From: Spirochaetota bacterium
Lineage (GTDB): Bacteria > Spirochaetota > GWE2-31-10 > JAFGQB01
Direction: 5' to 3'
Assembly: GCA_016935915.1 (NCBI GenBank)
Contig: JAFGQB010000166.1
Span: forward strand, 1 to 36,459
Length of the DNA: 36,459 bases
The position numbers and the translations under genes were made by a program. The notes under the pieces are model-generated. The model searched no databases. It was not told the DNA's origin and saw only the letters and a program-made list of their open reading frames with translations. The stretch's first letter is position 1, and the number at the start of each line of letters is the position of its first letter. Below, one piece after another: positions 9,817 through 16,378 of this stretch.

Positions 9817-10846
9817 CAGCAGCTCCCTCTAGTATATTATTTTTAATTATTAAAGCCCTAGCTTTATTTTCGTTTATATCTTGTTCTTTTGCAACTTTTT
9901 TTACATATCCGCTTTGTATTTCTAAAAATAATTTATTTAAAGTTTCTATATTCATTGAAATATTCAAATTTAATTCCAATCCCATTCTTAAATTTGATAT
10001 ATGATTAATTGCTTCTATATAATCAATTTGTGAAGCATATTTTAAAATGCCATAACTTCTATATATATTATCGTTAATTTCTTCTTTATTTGTACTATAA
10101 TATGAAAATAATTCTTTTTGATTCATCTCTACTAACTTATCAATACCAGAAATAAATCTTTCAATCAGTTGATATTCAGTAACACCGAAATTCAGTCTTG
10201 ACGAAGCAATAAAATATTCATTAGTTTTATTATCAGAAAGTTTAGGCCATGATTTAATTATATAACCTCTTTGAAAATATAAACTGGTTATTTCATCAAT
10301 TTTGTTATTTAAAAGCAAGCCTTTTAGGTGAAGCAATACCGATGTTTTAAGTGCCAATCCACAATTTCTAATTTTAGATGTTAAATAACCATACTTTGTT
10401 GTTGCAACAAATTGAAAACCTTTTGCAAGATATCTTTCAAAACCTTCTAAAATTTTATAATAATCAATATTAAATAATTTATTAAGTATGATTTTAATGG
10501 TTAAATGCTCTTTGCAATTTAAAATAATTGAAATATTTTCATCTTCAAGAACCAAAAAATATCCTTTACTGAATTTAAAAAAAGTATTATTCAAATATCC
10601 AAAGTTTAAAAAAAGTTCTTTTTCATAATCTTTTAAATTTGAAAGTTCATATATTTTTATATCTTTATATTTTTTTAAAATATGATCTATTATTTCTAAC
10701 TCAAGTTCTTTTTTATCATTATCTGATATATTATCAGCAAAAGTGTATTTATCAATATTTCTATATATCTTTATACTGGAATTAACAACAGATGGAGAAT
10801 TTATTGCTTGTGTTTCCAATGTATTATCTATACTAGTTTTTGGCAA
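9809..10846 (-). CDS. mcsB: McsB family protein (protein-arginine kinase homolog), probably catalytically degenerate (345 aa)
   Basis: Position between mcsA and clpC, length, and conserved blocks such as YRSYGIL (264-270), GYLTS (153-157) and TSVLLHL (168-174) identify the McsB/phosphagen-kinase fold. Normal McsB phosphorylates arginines to mark proteins for ClpCP. Here the key sites are altered compared with the B. subtilis sequence as I recall it. SSRIRLARN is NSSIKIYRN (22-30). NEEDHIRIQ is NCKEHLTIK (110-118). The catalytic Cys of TSCPTN is Lys158. GLRASVM is ALKTSVL. The C-terminal phosphoarginine pocket RDIRR is NENKA. Four ATP-phosphate or substrate contacts therefore look missing. It may act as a non-catalytic adaptor for ClpC (inference). 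The reading frame is intact and overlaps mcsA by 14 bp and clpC by 8 bp, so it is not decaying by frameshift. Codons are extremely AT-rich. Confidence 0.85.
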   Translation of the reverse strand: MPKTSIDNTLETQAINSPSVVNSSIKIYRNIDKYTFADNISDNDKKELELEIIDHILKKYKDIKIYELSNLKDYEKELFLNFGYLNNTFFKFSKGYFLVLEDENISIILNCKEHLTIKIILNKLFNIDYYKILEGFERYLAKGFQFVATTKYGYLTSKIRNCGLALKTSVLLHLKGLLLNNKIDEITSLYFQRGYIIKSWPKLSDNKTNEYFIASSRLNFGVTEYQLIERFISGIDKLVEMNQKELFSYYSTNKEEINDNIYRSYGILKYASQIDYIEAINHISNLRMGLELNLNISMNIETLNKLFLEIQSGYVKKVAKEQDINENKARALIIKNNILEGAADV

Positions 10847-11384
10847 TTCTTCTTACTCCTTTTTCTATCTTTTTTTTGACCTCTTTAATTTTATCTCTTA
10901 TAATTGCAGCATTAACAAAATTTTCAGTTTTAATATTTTTTTGCAGCTCCTTTTTTAGCTGTTCCAATAATAATCTGTTGTTATTGACTTCATTCAAATA
11001 TAAGGGTAATCTGCCTCTATATGACAAGGAATTGTTGTTTTTAAAAATAATTAAATCTATTAACTGTTCAAAAACTGAATAGCAGGTAGGACATCCTGCT
11101 TTAAAATCACTAACGACATTATTATAGGAATTCTTGCAAATTGGACAGCTAAGAGATATATCTTTTTTATTTAAACTTTTGGCAAAATTTATGTTATCGA
11201 TATTTTTTATATTAAAAATATTTTTAATTAGATTCTTAAATAGTTTATTAATATCATCAACAGTTGCATTGAAACCTTTTTCTAGTGCACAATCCAAACA
11301 TAAGTTTATTTTATTTAAACCTCTATCAGTATATTCACGAATATGAATAATTGCCTCTTTTTCTTTACAAAAACTGCATTTCAT
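10833..11384 (-). CDS. mcsA: McsA-type zinc-finger/UVR protein, activator of McsB and ClpC adaptor (183 aa)
   Basis: Contains four Cys pairs typical of McsA: CSFC at 3-6, CLDC about 29-32, CPIC about 80-83 and CPTC about 98-101, forming two zinc-binding units. The C-terminal third is a UVR-like coiled coil (LLLEQLKKELQ... to IEKGVRR). McsA normally binds and activates McsB and helps load ClpC; all visible zinc ligands are kept even though the partner McsB looks degenerate. It is the first gene of mcsA-mcsB-clpC. AAGGA lies about seven bases before the ATG and a promoter lies 51-79 bp upstream. No ctsR repressor gene precedes it, unlike the Bacillus operon. Confidence 0.92.
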   Translation of the reverse strand: MKCSFCKEKEAIIHIREYTDRGLNKINLCLDCALEKGFNATVDDINKLFKNLIKNIFNIKNIDNINFAKSLNKKDISLSCPICKNSYNNVVSDFKAGCPTCYSVFEQLIDLIIFKNNNSLSYRGRLPLYLNEVNNNRLLLEQLKKELQKNIKTENFVNAAIIRDKIKEVKKKIEKGVRRIAKN

Positions 11385-11434
11385 AAATATTCCTTATTAT
11401 TTATTTAAATATTTATAATTAAATAATTTATTAA

Positions 11435-11463
11435 ATTATAAACTTTTTTTTAAATTAAAGCAA
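11435..11463 (-). promoter_or_regulatory. Probable sigma-70-type promoter of mcsA-mcsB-clpC
   Basis: On the minus strand, TTGCTT (11463-11458), exactly 17 bp, then a perfect TATAAT (11440-11435). It lies 51 bp before the mcsA ATG. I saw neither a CIRCE palindrome nor a CtsR tandem heptad overlapping it. Confidence 0.6.
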
Positions 11464-11542
11464 CTTTTGATTATTAATTAATTATCAAATAATAATATTT
11501 TTACAAATTAAAAATAATTTAATAAAAATTTATTTTTTCTAA

Positions 11543-11709
11543 TAGGTCGAATGTCGAATAAGGGATTAACCTAAGAAATTTCATGAGATGCCGCCTCATT
11601 CATTAAAATTACAAGTCATTGCTTCAGGTTTTCAGCCTTCGCAATGACAGAAAAACTGAATGTCTAAAAGACTATCTGTTTATTATACTTTTATTCGAAA
11701 TTTGACCTA
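11543..11709. repeat. MITE-like element with terminal inverted repeats and TA flanks (163 bp between TA pairs)
   Basis: The left end TAGGTCGAATGTCGAATAA matches the reverse complement of the right end, TAGGTCAAATTTCGAATAA, at 17 of 19 positions. The element body is 11545-11707, bordered by TA on both sides; the flanks can also be read as a 5-bp repeat TAATA (11540-11544 and 11708-11712). Inside, GTCATTGC (11615-11622) and GCAATGAC (11641-11648) form a second perfect inverted repeat around an 18-base loop. The right 67 bp recur at 15-81. No open reading frame of note. Non-autonomous transposable element is the best reading; TA flanks would fit IS630/mariner-type mobilisation (inference). Confidence 0.75.
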
Positions 11710-11753
11710 ATATATAAATCATAAATATTTTACTTGTTGTTCCTTATTTTCCC

Positions 11754-11780
11754 TAAAACAAATTAAAATTAAACCGAAAA
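11754..11780 (+). promoter_or_regulatory. Candidate FliA (sigma-28) promoter of the flgG operon
   Basis: TAAAACAA (11754-11761), 11 bp, then ACCGAAAA (11773-11780) against the flagellar sigma consensus TAAAGTTT-N11-GCCGATAA. The TAAA core, the spacing and six of eight -10 positions agree. It lies 50 bp before the flgG ATG. A TATAAT at 11787-11792 is an alternative sigma-70 -10 but lacks a good -35. Confidence 0.5.
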
Positions 11781-11830
11781 TTATTATATAATAAAAATAA
11801 TTCTATGATAAATTTAGCAAGGAGTAAATC

Positions 11831-12625
11831 ATGGTAAGATCTTTATGGACCGGCGCAAGTGGAATGATTAGTCAACAATTTAATATTGATACAATTTCTC
11901 ACAATTTGTCAAATGTTAATACTACAGGTTATAAAAAAACTAGAGCTGATTTTGAAGATTTATTATATCAAAATATTAGAATGGCAGGTACCCCATCCAC
12001 ATCTATCAGCAATTATCCGACAGGTATACATGTTGGGCTTGGAGTAAAACCTGCTGCGACCCAAAAATTGTTTGAACAGGGATCATTGCAAAATACAGGA
12101 AATAAGCCTGATATTGCAATTGAAGGTGAAGGTTTTTTTAAAGTTCAGATGTATGATGGAAGCGAGGCATATACAAGAGACGGAGCATGGAAAATAGACA
12201 GCAACAGTCAAATTGTAAATCACAGCGGTTATAGAATGATACCTGAGATTATATTTCCAGAAGGATTTTTACATGATTCTATATCAATCAGTAAAGATGG
12301 TATTGTAACATGTAAAACCAGTGCAAGTGATGAAATTATAGAAGTGGGTCAAATTAATTTATATAGATTCATAAATCCTGCAGGTTTAACAAGTATTGGT
12401 GAGAATTTATTTAAAATCTCAGAAGCTTCAGGAAATGAGATAGAAGGAAGACCCGCTTATGATGGTATGGGAAAATTGCATCAAGGATTCATAGAAATGA
12501 GCAATGTTAAAGTTGTTGAAGAAATGGTTAATATGATTGTTGCACAAAGAGCCTATGATTTTAATTCAAAATCCATTCAAACAAGCGATGCAATGCTTGC
12601 AACAGCAGTTAATTTAAAAAGATAA
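11831..12625 (+). CDS. flgG: Flagellar distal rod protein FlgG (264 aa)
   Basis: Forms the distal rod of the flagellar basal body. The N-terminal rod signature is clear (SLWTGASGM at 4-12, then NLSNVNTTGYKK), as are the internal EGEGFFKV block of the flagellar hook/rod family and the C-terminal helix (MIVAQRAYDFNSKSIQTSD). Length is typical of FlgG and it lacks the long insert of FlgE. AAGGAG six bases before the ATG fixes the start. It leads flgG-flgA-flgI-flgJ; the usual partner flgF is not in this window. Confidence 0.95.
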   Translation: MVRSLWTGASGMISQQFNIDTISHNLSNVNTTGYKKTRADFEDLLYQNIRMAGTPSTSISNYPTGIHVGLGVKPAATQKLFEQGSLQNTGNKPDIAIEGEGFFKVQMYDGSEAYTRDGAWKIDSNSQIVNHSGYRMIPEIIFPEGFLHDSISISKDGIVTCKTSASDEIIEVGQINLYRFINPAGLTSIGENLFKISEASGNEIEGRPAYDGMGKLHQGFIEMSNVKVVEEMVNMIVAQRAYDFNSKSIQTSDAMLATAVNLKR

Positions 12626-12637
12626 AAAATATTTAAA

Positions 12638-13564
12638 ATGAAAAAAATAATTTTATTATTATATATTTTAATTTTATACTCACATCTTAATTCTGTCACA
12701 CTAATATTAAAAGACAATGTAATTATTGAAGCCAATAAAATAATGCTAAATGATATTGTCAAAAATAATAAATATTTAGATAATATACTGATCAAAGAAA
12801 CTAATAGCTGCCCAATTATTTTATTTTCCAATGAAATAATTGATATTTTATTTAAAAACAATATTTATGATACAGTGATTATAGGGAACTCGGTTAAAAT
12901 TAATTCACATAATAGAAAATTATCTGATCAGAAAAATTTTAATTTTATTAATCAACTTGAATCAATTATTAGTAATTACATTAATAGTAATAATTTTAAA
13001 ATTAAAATTGATTTATTAAAAATTTCTCCTGATATAGATATTAATCTTATTGATGAATCTATCTGGATATTAGAACAAATCAATTATGATCTGGAAAAAA
13101 TTGCTGATTTAAAAAGTGTAAAGTTAACATATAATAATAAAATATATGATGTTTTAATAAAAATCCATATTTTCTCTAATATTTATATTTCCAAAAAAAA
13201 TCTATTGAAAAATGAAATTATTAATCCTTATGATTTTTATATTAAAAATATTGATATTACAAATTTAAAATCAATAAAAGACATTGTTACAGATATAAAT
13301 GAAACAACGAATTATCAAATTATAAAAGAAATAAATCCTACTGATTTTTTAAGATGGTCAAATTTAAAAAAAACTGCTTTAATAAAAAATGGAGATGATT
13401 TAACATTGCTGTTAAATAAAGATATGATTGAAGTAAAAATACCATGTATCGCATTAACAGATGGTTACAACGGCCAAAAAATGAAAGTGAGATTGAAGAA
13501 CGGTAATGAAAGAATCGGTAAACTAAAAAAAATAGAAGGTAAATTTTATGTTGAAATTAACTAA
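12638..13564 (+). CDS. flgA: Flagellar basal body P-ring formation protein FlgA (308 aa)
   Basis: Periplasmic chaperone for P-ring assembly. It has a signal peptide (MKKIILLLYILILYSHLNS) and a C-terminal SAF-like region ending in NGQKMKVRLKNG and IEGKFYVEI, typical of FlgA. The middle is weakly conserved and very Asn/Ile/Lys-rich, reflecting AT bias. No strong ribosome site is visible in the 12 bp after flgG, so translation may be coupled to it. Its 3' end overlaps flgI by 17 bp. Identification rests on the C-terminal pattern plus position between flgG and flgI. Confidence 0.85.
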   Translation: MKKIILLLYILILYSHLNSVTLILKDNVIIEANKIMLNDIVKNNKYLDNILIKETNSCPIILFSNEIIDILFKNNIYDTVIIGNSVKINSHNRKLSDQKNFNFINQLESIISNYINSNNFKIKIDLLKISPDIDINLIDESIWILEQINYDLEKIADLKSVKLTYNNKIYDVLIKIHIFSNIYISKKNLLKNEIINPYDFYIKNIDITNLKSIKDIVTDINETTNYQIIKEINPTDFLRWSNLKKTALIKNGDDLTLLLNKDMIEVKIPCIALTDGYNGQKMKVRLKNGNERIGKLKKIEGKFYVEIN

Positions 13565-14537
13565 ATTTATATTATTTTTCATTTTATTATTAAACATATT
13601 TATATATTCAAAAGTACCTGTAAGAATAAAAGATATATCAAATATTGAAGGAATAAGAGAAAATCAATTAATGGGATTCGGCTTGGTAACAGGTCTTCAG
13701 GGGACAGGTGACTCAAAGTCTTTTAAACTTACCAAAAATATGCTTAAAAATTTAGCATTAAATCATGGATATAATATTACAGAAAGCGATATAGAAAGTA
13801 AAAACATCGCAGCAGTTTTAGTAACATCAAAAATAGCACCTTTTCAAAGAATAGGTGATACATTAAATGTTTCAATCAGCTCAATTGGTGATTGTAGATC
13901 ATTAGAAGGCGGCATTCTTTTACAGACAGCATTAAGAGGAGCAGATAATATAATATATGCAGTTGCTCAAGGGAAAATATTAGCCGGTACAAGGAGCCAA
14001 AATGCTTTGACAAACGCATCAATTCCTGACGGGGCAATCATAGAAAAAAATATAATTTCAGAATACTTAATTGATAATAAAATAAATTTAATTTTAAAAT
14101 ATCCTGATTTTACAACAGCAAATCAAATAAGGGAACAGATCTTAACTCAAAATTCTAATTTACAAGTTAATATTTTGGATCCCGGTAAAGTTGAAATAAC
14201 CTTAACAGATGAAGAGTTAAGAAATCCAATTGATTTTATATCAAAATTTGAAGTTCTAACTATTACTCCAGATTATGGTTCAACAGTTGTTATAGATAAA
14301 AAGACAGGAATTATTGTTGCTGGTGAAAACCTGATAATTCAGGAATGTTCAATATCAACACCATTTGCCCAGGTCAATATCAGAAATAAAAAAAACAACT
14401 TTCAAATTTTTTCACAAACAGTACAGGATCTTGTAAAACTGTTAAATGAATCAGGTTTAAATACAGATGAAATCATATCAATTTTAGAAGGTGTTCATAA
14501 AATTGGTGCATTAAATGGAAAATTATTAATATTATAA
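13548..14537 (+). CDS. flgI: Flagellar P-ring protein FlgI (329 aa)
   Basis: P-ring subunit around the rod. A signal peptide covers about residues 1-20 and mature protein starts near KVPVRIKDI. Family motifs are clear: NQLMGFGLVTGLQGTGDS, LNVSISSIGDCRSLEGGILLQT in two adjacent blocks, VVIDKKTGIIVAGENL, and the C-terminal LVKLLNESGLNTDEIISILE. AGAAGG upstream lies inside the end of flgA, so the two are translationally coupled. No flgH (L-ring lipoprotein) lies between flgA and flgI, as expected where the flagellum stays in the periplasm. Confidence 0.95.
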   Translation: MLKLTKFILFFILLLNIFIYSKVPVRIKDISNIEGIRENQLMGFGLVTGLQGTGDSKSFKLTKNMLKNLALNHGYNITESDIESKNIAAVLVTSKIAPFQRIGDTLNVSISSIGDCRSLEGGILLQTALRGADNIIYAVAQGKILAGTRSQNALTNASIPDGAIIEKNIISEYLIDNKINLILKYPDFTTANQIREQILTQNSNLQVNILDPGKVEITLTDEELRNPIDFISKFEVLTITPDYGSTVVIDKKTGIIVAGENLIIQECSISTPFAQVNIRNKKNNFQIFSQTVQDLVKLLNESGLNTDEIISILEGVHKIGALNGKLLIL

Positions 14538-14551
14538 GAAAAGGTGTTTAT

Positions 14552-14956
14552 ATGATAAATAGCATTAATAAATTAGAAAGTTTTAATTTTATAAAATCGA
14601 ATCAAGACTTTATTAAAACTAAAAGTGAAATAAGCCATCTTACCAATGATAATAAAAATGATTTTAAAAGTTTATTAAAAGAAAAAATAAAAAAAGATGG
14701 TATTGTTAATATTAAATCATTAAATAAAAATGAAAAAAAATTATATAATGCATGTATAGAACTCGAAAGTTTCTTCTGGAAACAGGTTCTAAATTCTATG
14801 AAAAAAACCATTAATAAATATAAATTAATTGACGGTGGTCTTGGTGAAGATATTTTCAGCGATTTTTTGTATGATGAATATTCAGTGATTTTAGCAAAAA
14901 ATTCAAAATCAAAAATTTCTGATGATATGTTTAAACAACTTTCAAAAGTTTTATAA
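14552..14956 (+). CDS. flgJ: FlgJ-like rod-binding protein, rod domain only (134 aa)
   Basis: Matches the N-terminal rod-binding domain of FlgJ: ELESFFWKQVLNSMKKT around residues 73-89, then GGLGEDIFSDFLYDEYSVILAK. The peptidoglycan-hydrolase domain of proteobacterial FlgJ is absent, so a separate enzyme must open the wall for the rod. AAAAGG precedes the ATG 14 bp after flgI; it is the last gene of this operon and converges on the EcfT-like gene. Residues 1-60 are poorly conserved and Lys/Asn-rich. Confidence 0.85.
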   Translation: MINSINKLESFNFIKSNQDFIKTKSEISHLTNDNKNDFKSLLKEKIKKDGIVNIKSLNKNEKKLYNACIELESFFWKQVLNSMKKTINKYKLIDGGLGEDIFSDFLYDEYSVILAKNSKSKISDDMFKQLSKVL

Positions 14957-15028
14957 AATATATTGAGATAATATTTTATTTAAATATTTATTACAAATTA
15001 ATATTTTTTTCTATAAATTTTTTTATAA

Positions 15029-15664
15029 TTAAAAAAATAAATTATTAGAATAACTGCAGAATAGTAAAATAAAAAAAAATACAAAAAAAATTATTTGATA
15101 TATAACAAAATTAAACTTAAATTGAATTTTATTATCGAAAATAATTTGTTTTTCTAAATTTTTAATTAAAAATAATTTATACAATTTTTTTATAAAGAAT
15201 TTTCTTTTAATACTCATGCTGAATGAATTCATAAAAATAAAAAAATAATTAATAGAATCGATTATTAATTGTAATTTTGTTTTTTGCAAATTCAATAATA
15301 TATTTTCTTTATTGTAATAAAAAGTATTGTAAGAAAATAAAAATGTTATAAAAAAAATATAACTCCTTTTTAGTGCAATTAAAAAACCGTCTAAAGTAAT
15401 TTTAAAAATAAAAAGGTTAAAAATTATTTTTCCATCAGAATAAAAAACATTGCAAAAAAAAATAATTACGCTTATAAAAAGAATTTTTAATAATAATTTC
15501 AAGGAAATTTTACTGAAATATAAAAAAAATAAAAACTCAACAAAAATCAAAAAGAAAAAAATTGAATTAATAAAAATAAAAAATAAAATAAAAAAATGAA
15601 TTATTACAAAGATTAATAATAAAAAAAGCTTCCATTTATAAGGAAGCTTTATACCAGTTAACAT
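15029..15664 (-). CDS. Polytopic membrane protein, EcfT/CbiQ-like (211 aa)
   Basis: An intensely hydrophobic protein, with about five or six membrane spans near residues 12-50, 53-73, 95-117, 135-150 and 187-207. The block around residues 75-105 (FNLFIFKITLDGFLIALKRSY) resembles the EcfT pattern of a short beta segment, ITxxGL, then an Arg-containing helix; a charged region follows at about 150-180 where EcfT has its coupling helices. In Firmicutes rplQ is followed by ecfA1-ecfA2-ecfT, and this gene lies 32 bp after rplQ, which adds support. The ECF ATPase genes are missing here. If correct, it would be the transmembrane subunit of a vitamin or metal importer. The identification is tentative because low complexity inflates similarity. 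Confidence 0.5.
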   Translation of the reverse strand: MLTGIKLPYKWKLFLLLIFVIIHFFILFFIFINSIFFFLIFVEFLFFLYFSKISLKLLLKILFISVIIFFCNVFYSDGKIIFNLFIFKITLDGFLIALKRSYIFFITFLFSYNTFYYNKENILLNLQKTKLQLIIDSINYFFIFMNSFSMSIKRKFFIKKLYKLFLIKNLEKQIIFDNKIQFKFNFVIYQIIFFVFFFILLFCSYSNNLFF

Positions 15665-15696
15665 CTATTCTATTTCCTAATTGAAAAATTATTTAA

Positions 15697-16356
15697 CTAT
15701 TTAGTTTTTTTTGTTTCTTTAATATCCACTTTTTTACCTGGATCAATTTTTTTTTCTTTGTTTTCTTCCTTTTTATCAACTGTTTCTATATCAGATTTAT
15801 TTAAATCTTTTTTTGTCTCTTTCTTAACTACTTTTTTATCCTCTTTTTTAACATCCTTTTTTATTTCTGTTTTAGATTCAGTTTTTACATCATCTTTTTG
15901 TTTTTCTGAATCTTTAGATATTTCTTTAACCGATTTATCATCATTTTTCTTATCTTTCGATTCTTCTATTTTCTTCTTTTTCTTTTTTCTAACAATTGTT
16001 CCTTCACTGATTAATTCAAGATATGCCATATCTGCTCCATCACCAACTCTTTTAAAAAGCTTAATAATTCTAGTATATCCGCCATTTTTATCAATATATC
16101 TTAAAGCGATTTCGTTAAACAATTTCATTAAAATCTCTTTATCTTTTATTAATTTGTTAATATTTCTTATATTATGTAAATTTTTATTTTTAGCTTTTGT
16201 AATAATTTTTTCAGCAATTCTTCTTATTTCTTTTGCTTTAGCTAAAGTTGTTTTAATTCTTTCATTTTTAAATAATGCAGTAAGCATATTTTTATATAAA
16301 GCTTTTCTATGTGAATGTGTAATATTAAGTTTGTTAAATCCCTTTAAATGATTCAT
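15697..16356 (-). CDS. rplQ: Ribosomal protein L17 with long Lys/Glu-rich C-terminal tail (219 aa)
   Basis: Large-subunit protein bL17. The core is residues 1-120: LTHS-like HSHRKALYKNMLTALFKN near the start and NGGYTRIIKLFKRVGDGADMAYLEL near its end. Standard L17 stops near 120 residues; here about 98 further residues follow, made almost entirely of Lys, Glu, Asp, Ser and Thr in short repeats such as KKEDKK. The tail is in frame and ends at a single stop, so it is part of the protein. Last ribosomal gene of the alpha unit, 22 bp after rpoA. Confidence 0.95.
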   Translation of the reverse strand: MNHLKGFNKLNITHSHRKALYKNMLTALFKNERIKTTLAKAKEIRRIAEKIITKAKNKNLHNIRNINKLIKDKEILMKLFNEIALRYIDKNGGYTRIIKLFKRVGDGADMAYLELISEGTIVRKKKKKKIEESKDKKNDDKSVKEISKDSEKQKDDVKTESKTEIKKDVKKEDKKVVKKETKKDLNKSDIETVDKKEENKEKKIDPGKKVDIKETKKTK

Positions 16357-16378
16357 TTTATAACCTCATTAATTAAAA

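Larger units (their letters stand above)
11385..11830. other. 446-bp intergenic region between divergent mcsA and flgG
   Basis: This gap holds, from left to right, the mcsA promoter and very AT-rich leader (11385-11463), about 80 bp of featureless AT-rich sequence, the complete inverted-repeat element (11543-11709), and the upstream region of flgG with a FliA-like promoter and AAGGAG ribosome site. No coding sequence or RNA gene was recognised. Confidence 0.8.

Noticed and set aside
11385..11545. Search for a CIRCE palindrome (HrcA operator) before mcsA
   Set aside because: No TTAGCACTC/GAGTGCTAA-like inverted repeat was found.
11614..11650. CRISPR-like or attenuator role for the GTCATTGC/GCAATGAC palindrome
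   Set aside because: It occurs once within the transposable-looking element, with no repeat-spacer pattern and no downstream leader peptide or T-tract.
11700..11709. GGTCAAA heptad (minus strand) resembling half a CtsR operator near mcsA
   Set aside because: Only one heptad is present, it is the repeat's terminus (also found at 75-81, away from clp genes), and it lies over 230 bp upstream of the mcsA promoter.
15017..15038. ATTTTTTT/AAAAAAAT hairpin between convergent flgJ and EcfT-like genes as a terminator
   Set aside because: It is pure AT, overlaps the stop of the EcfT-like gene, and such runs are frequent by chance here; no G-C stem or clean tail.
15758..16351. Open frame of 197 aa on the plus strand opposite rplQ
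   Set aside because: It mirrors the Lys/Glu-rich L17 tail as Phe/Ser runs, shows no ribosome site or domain, and L17 is certain on the other strand.
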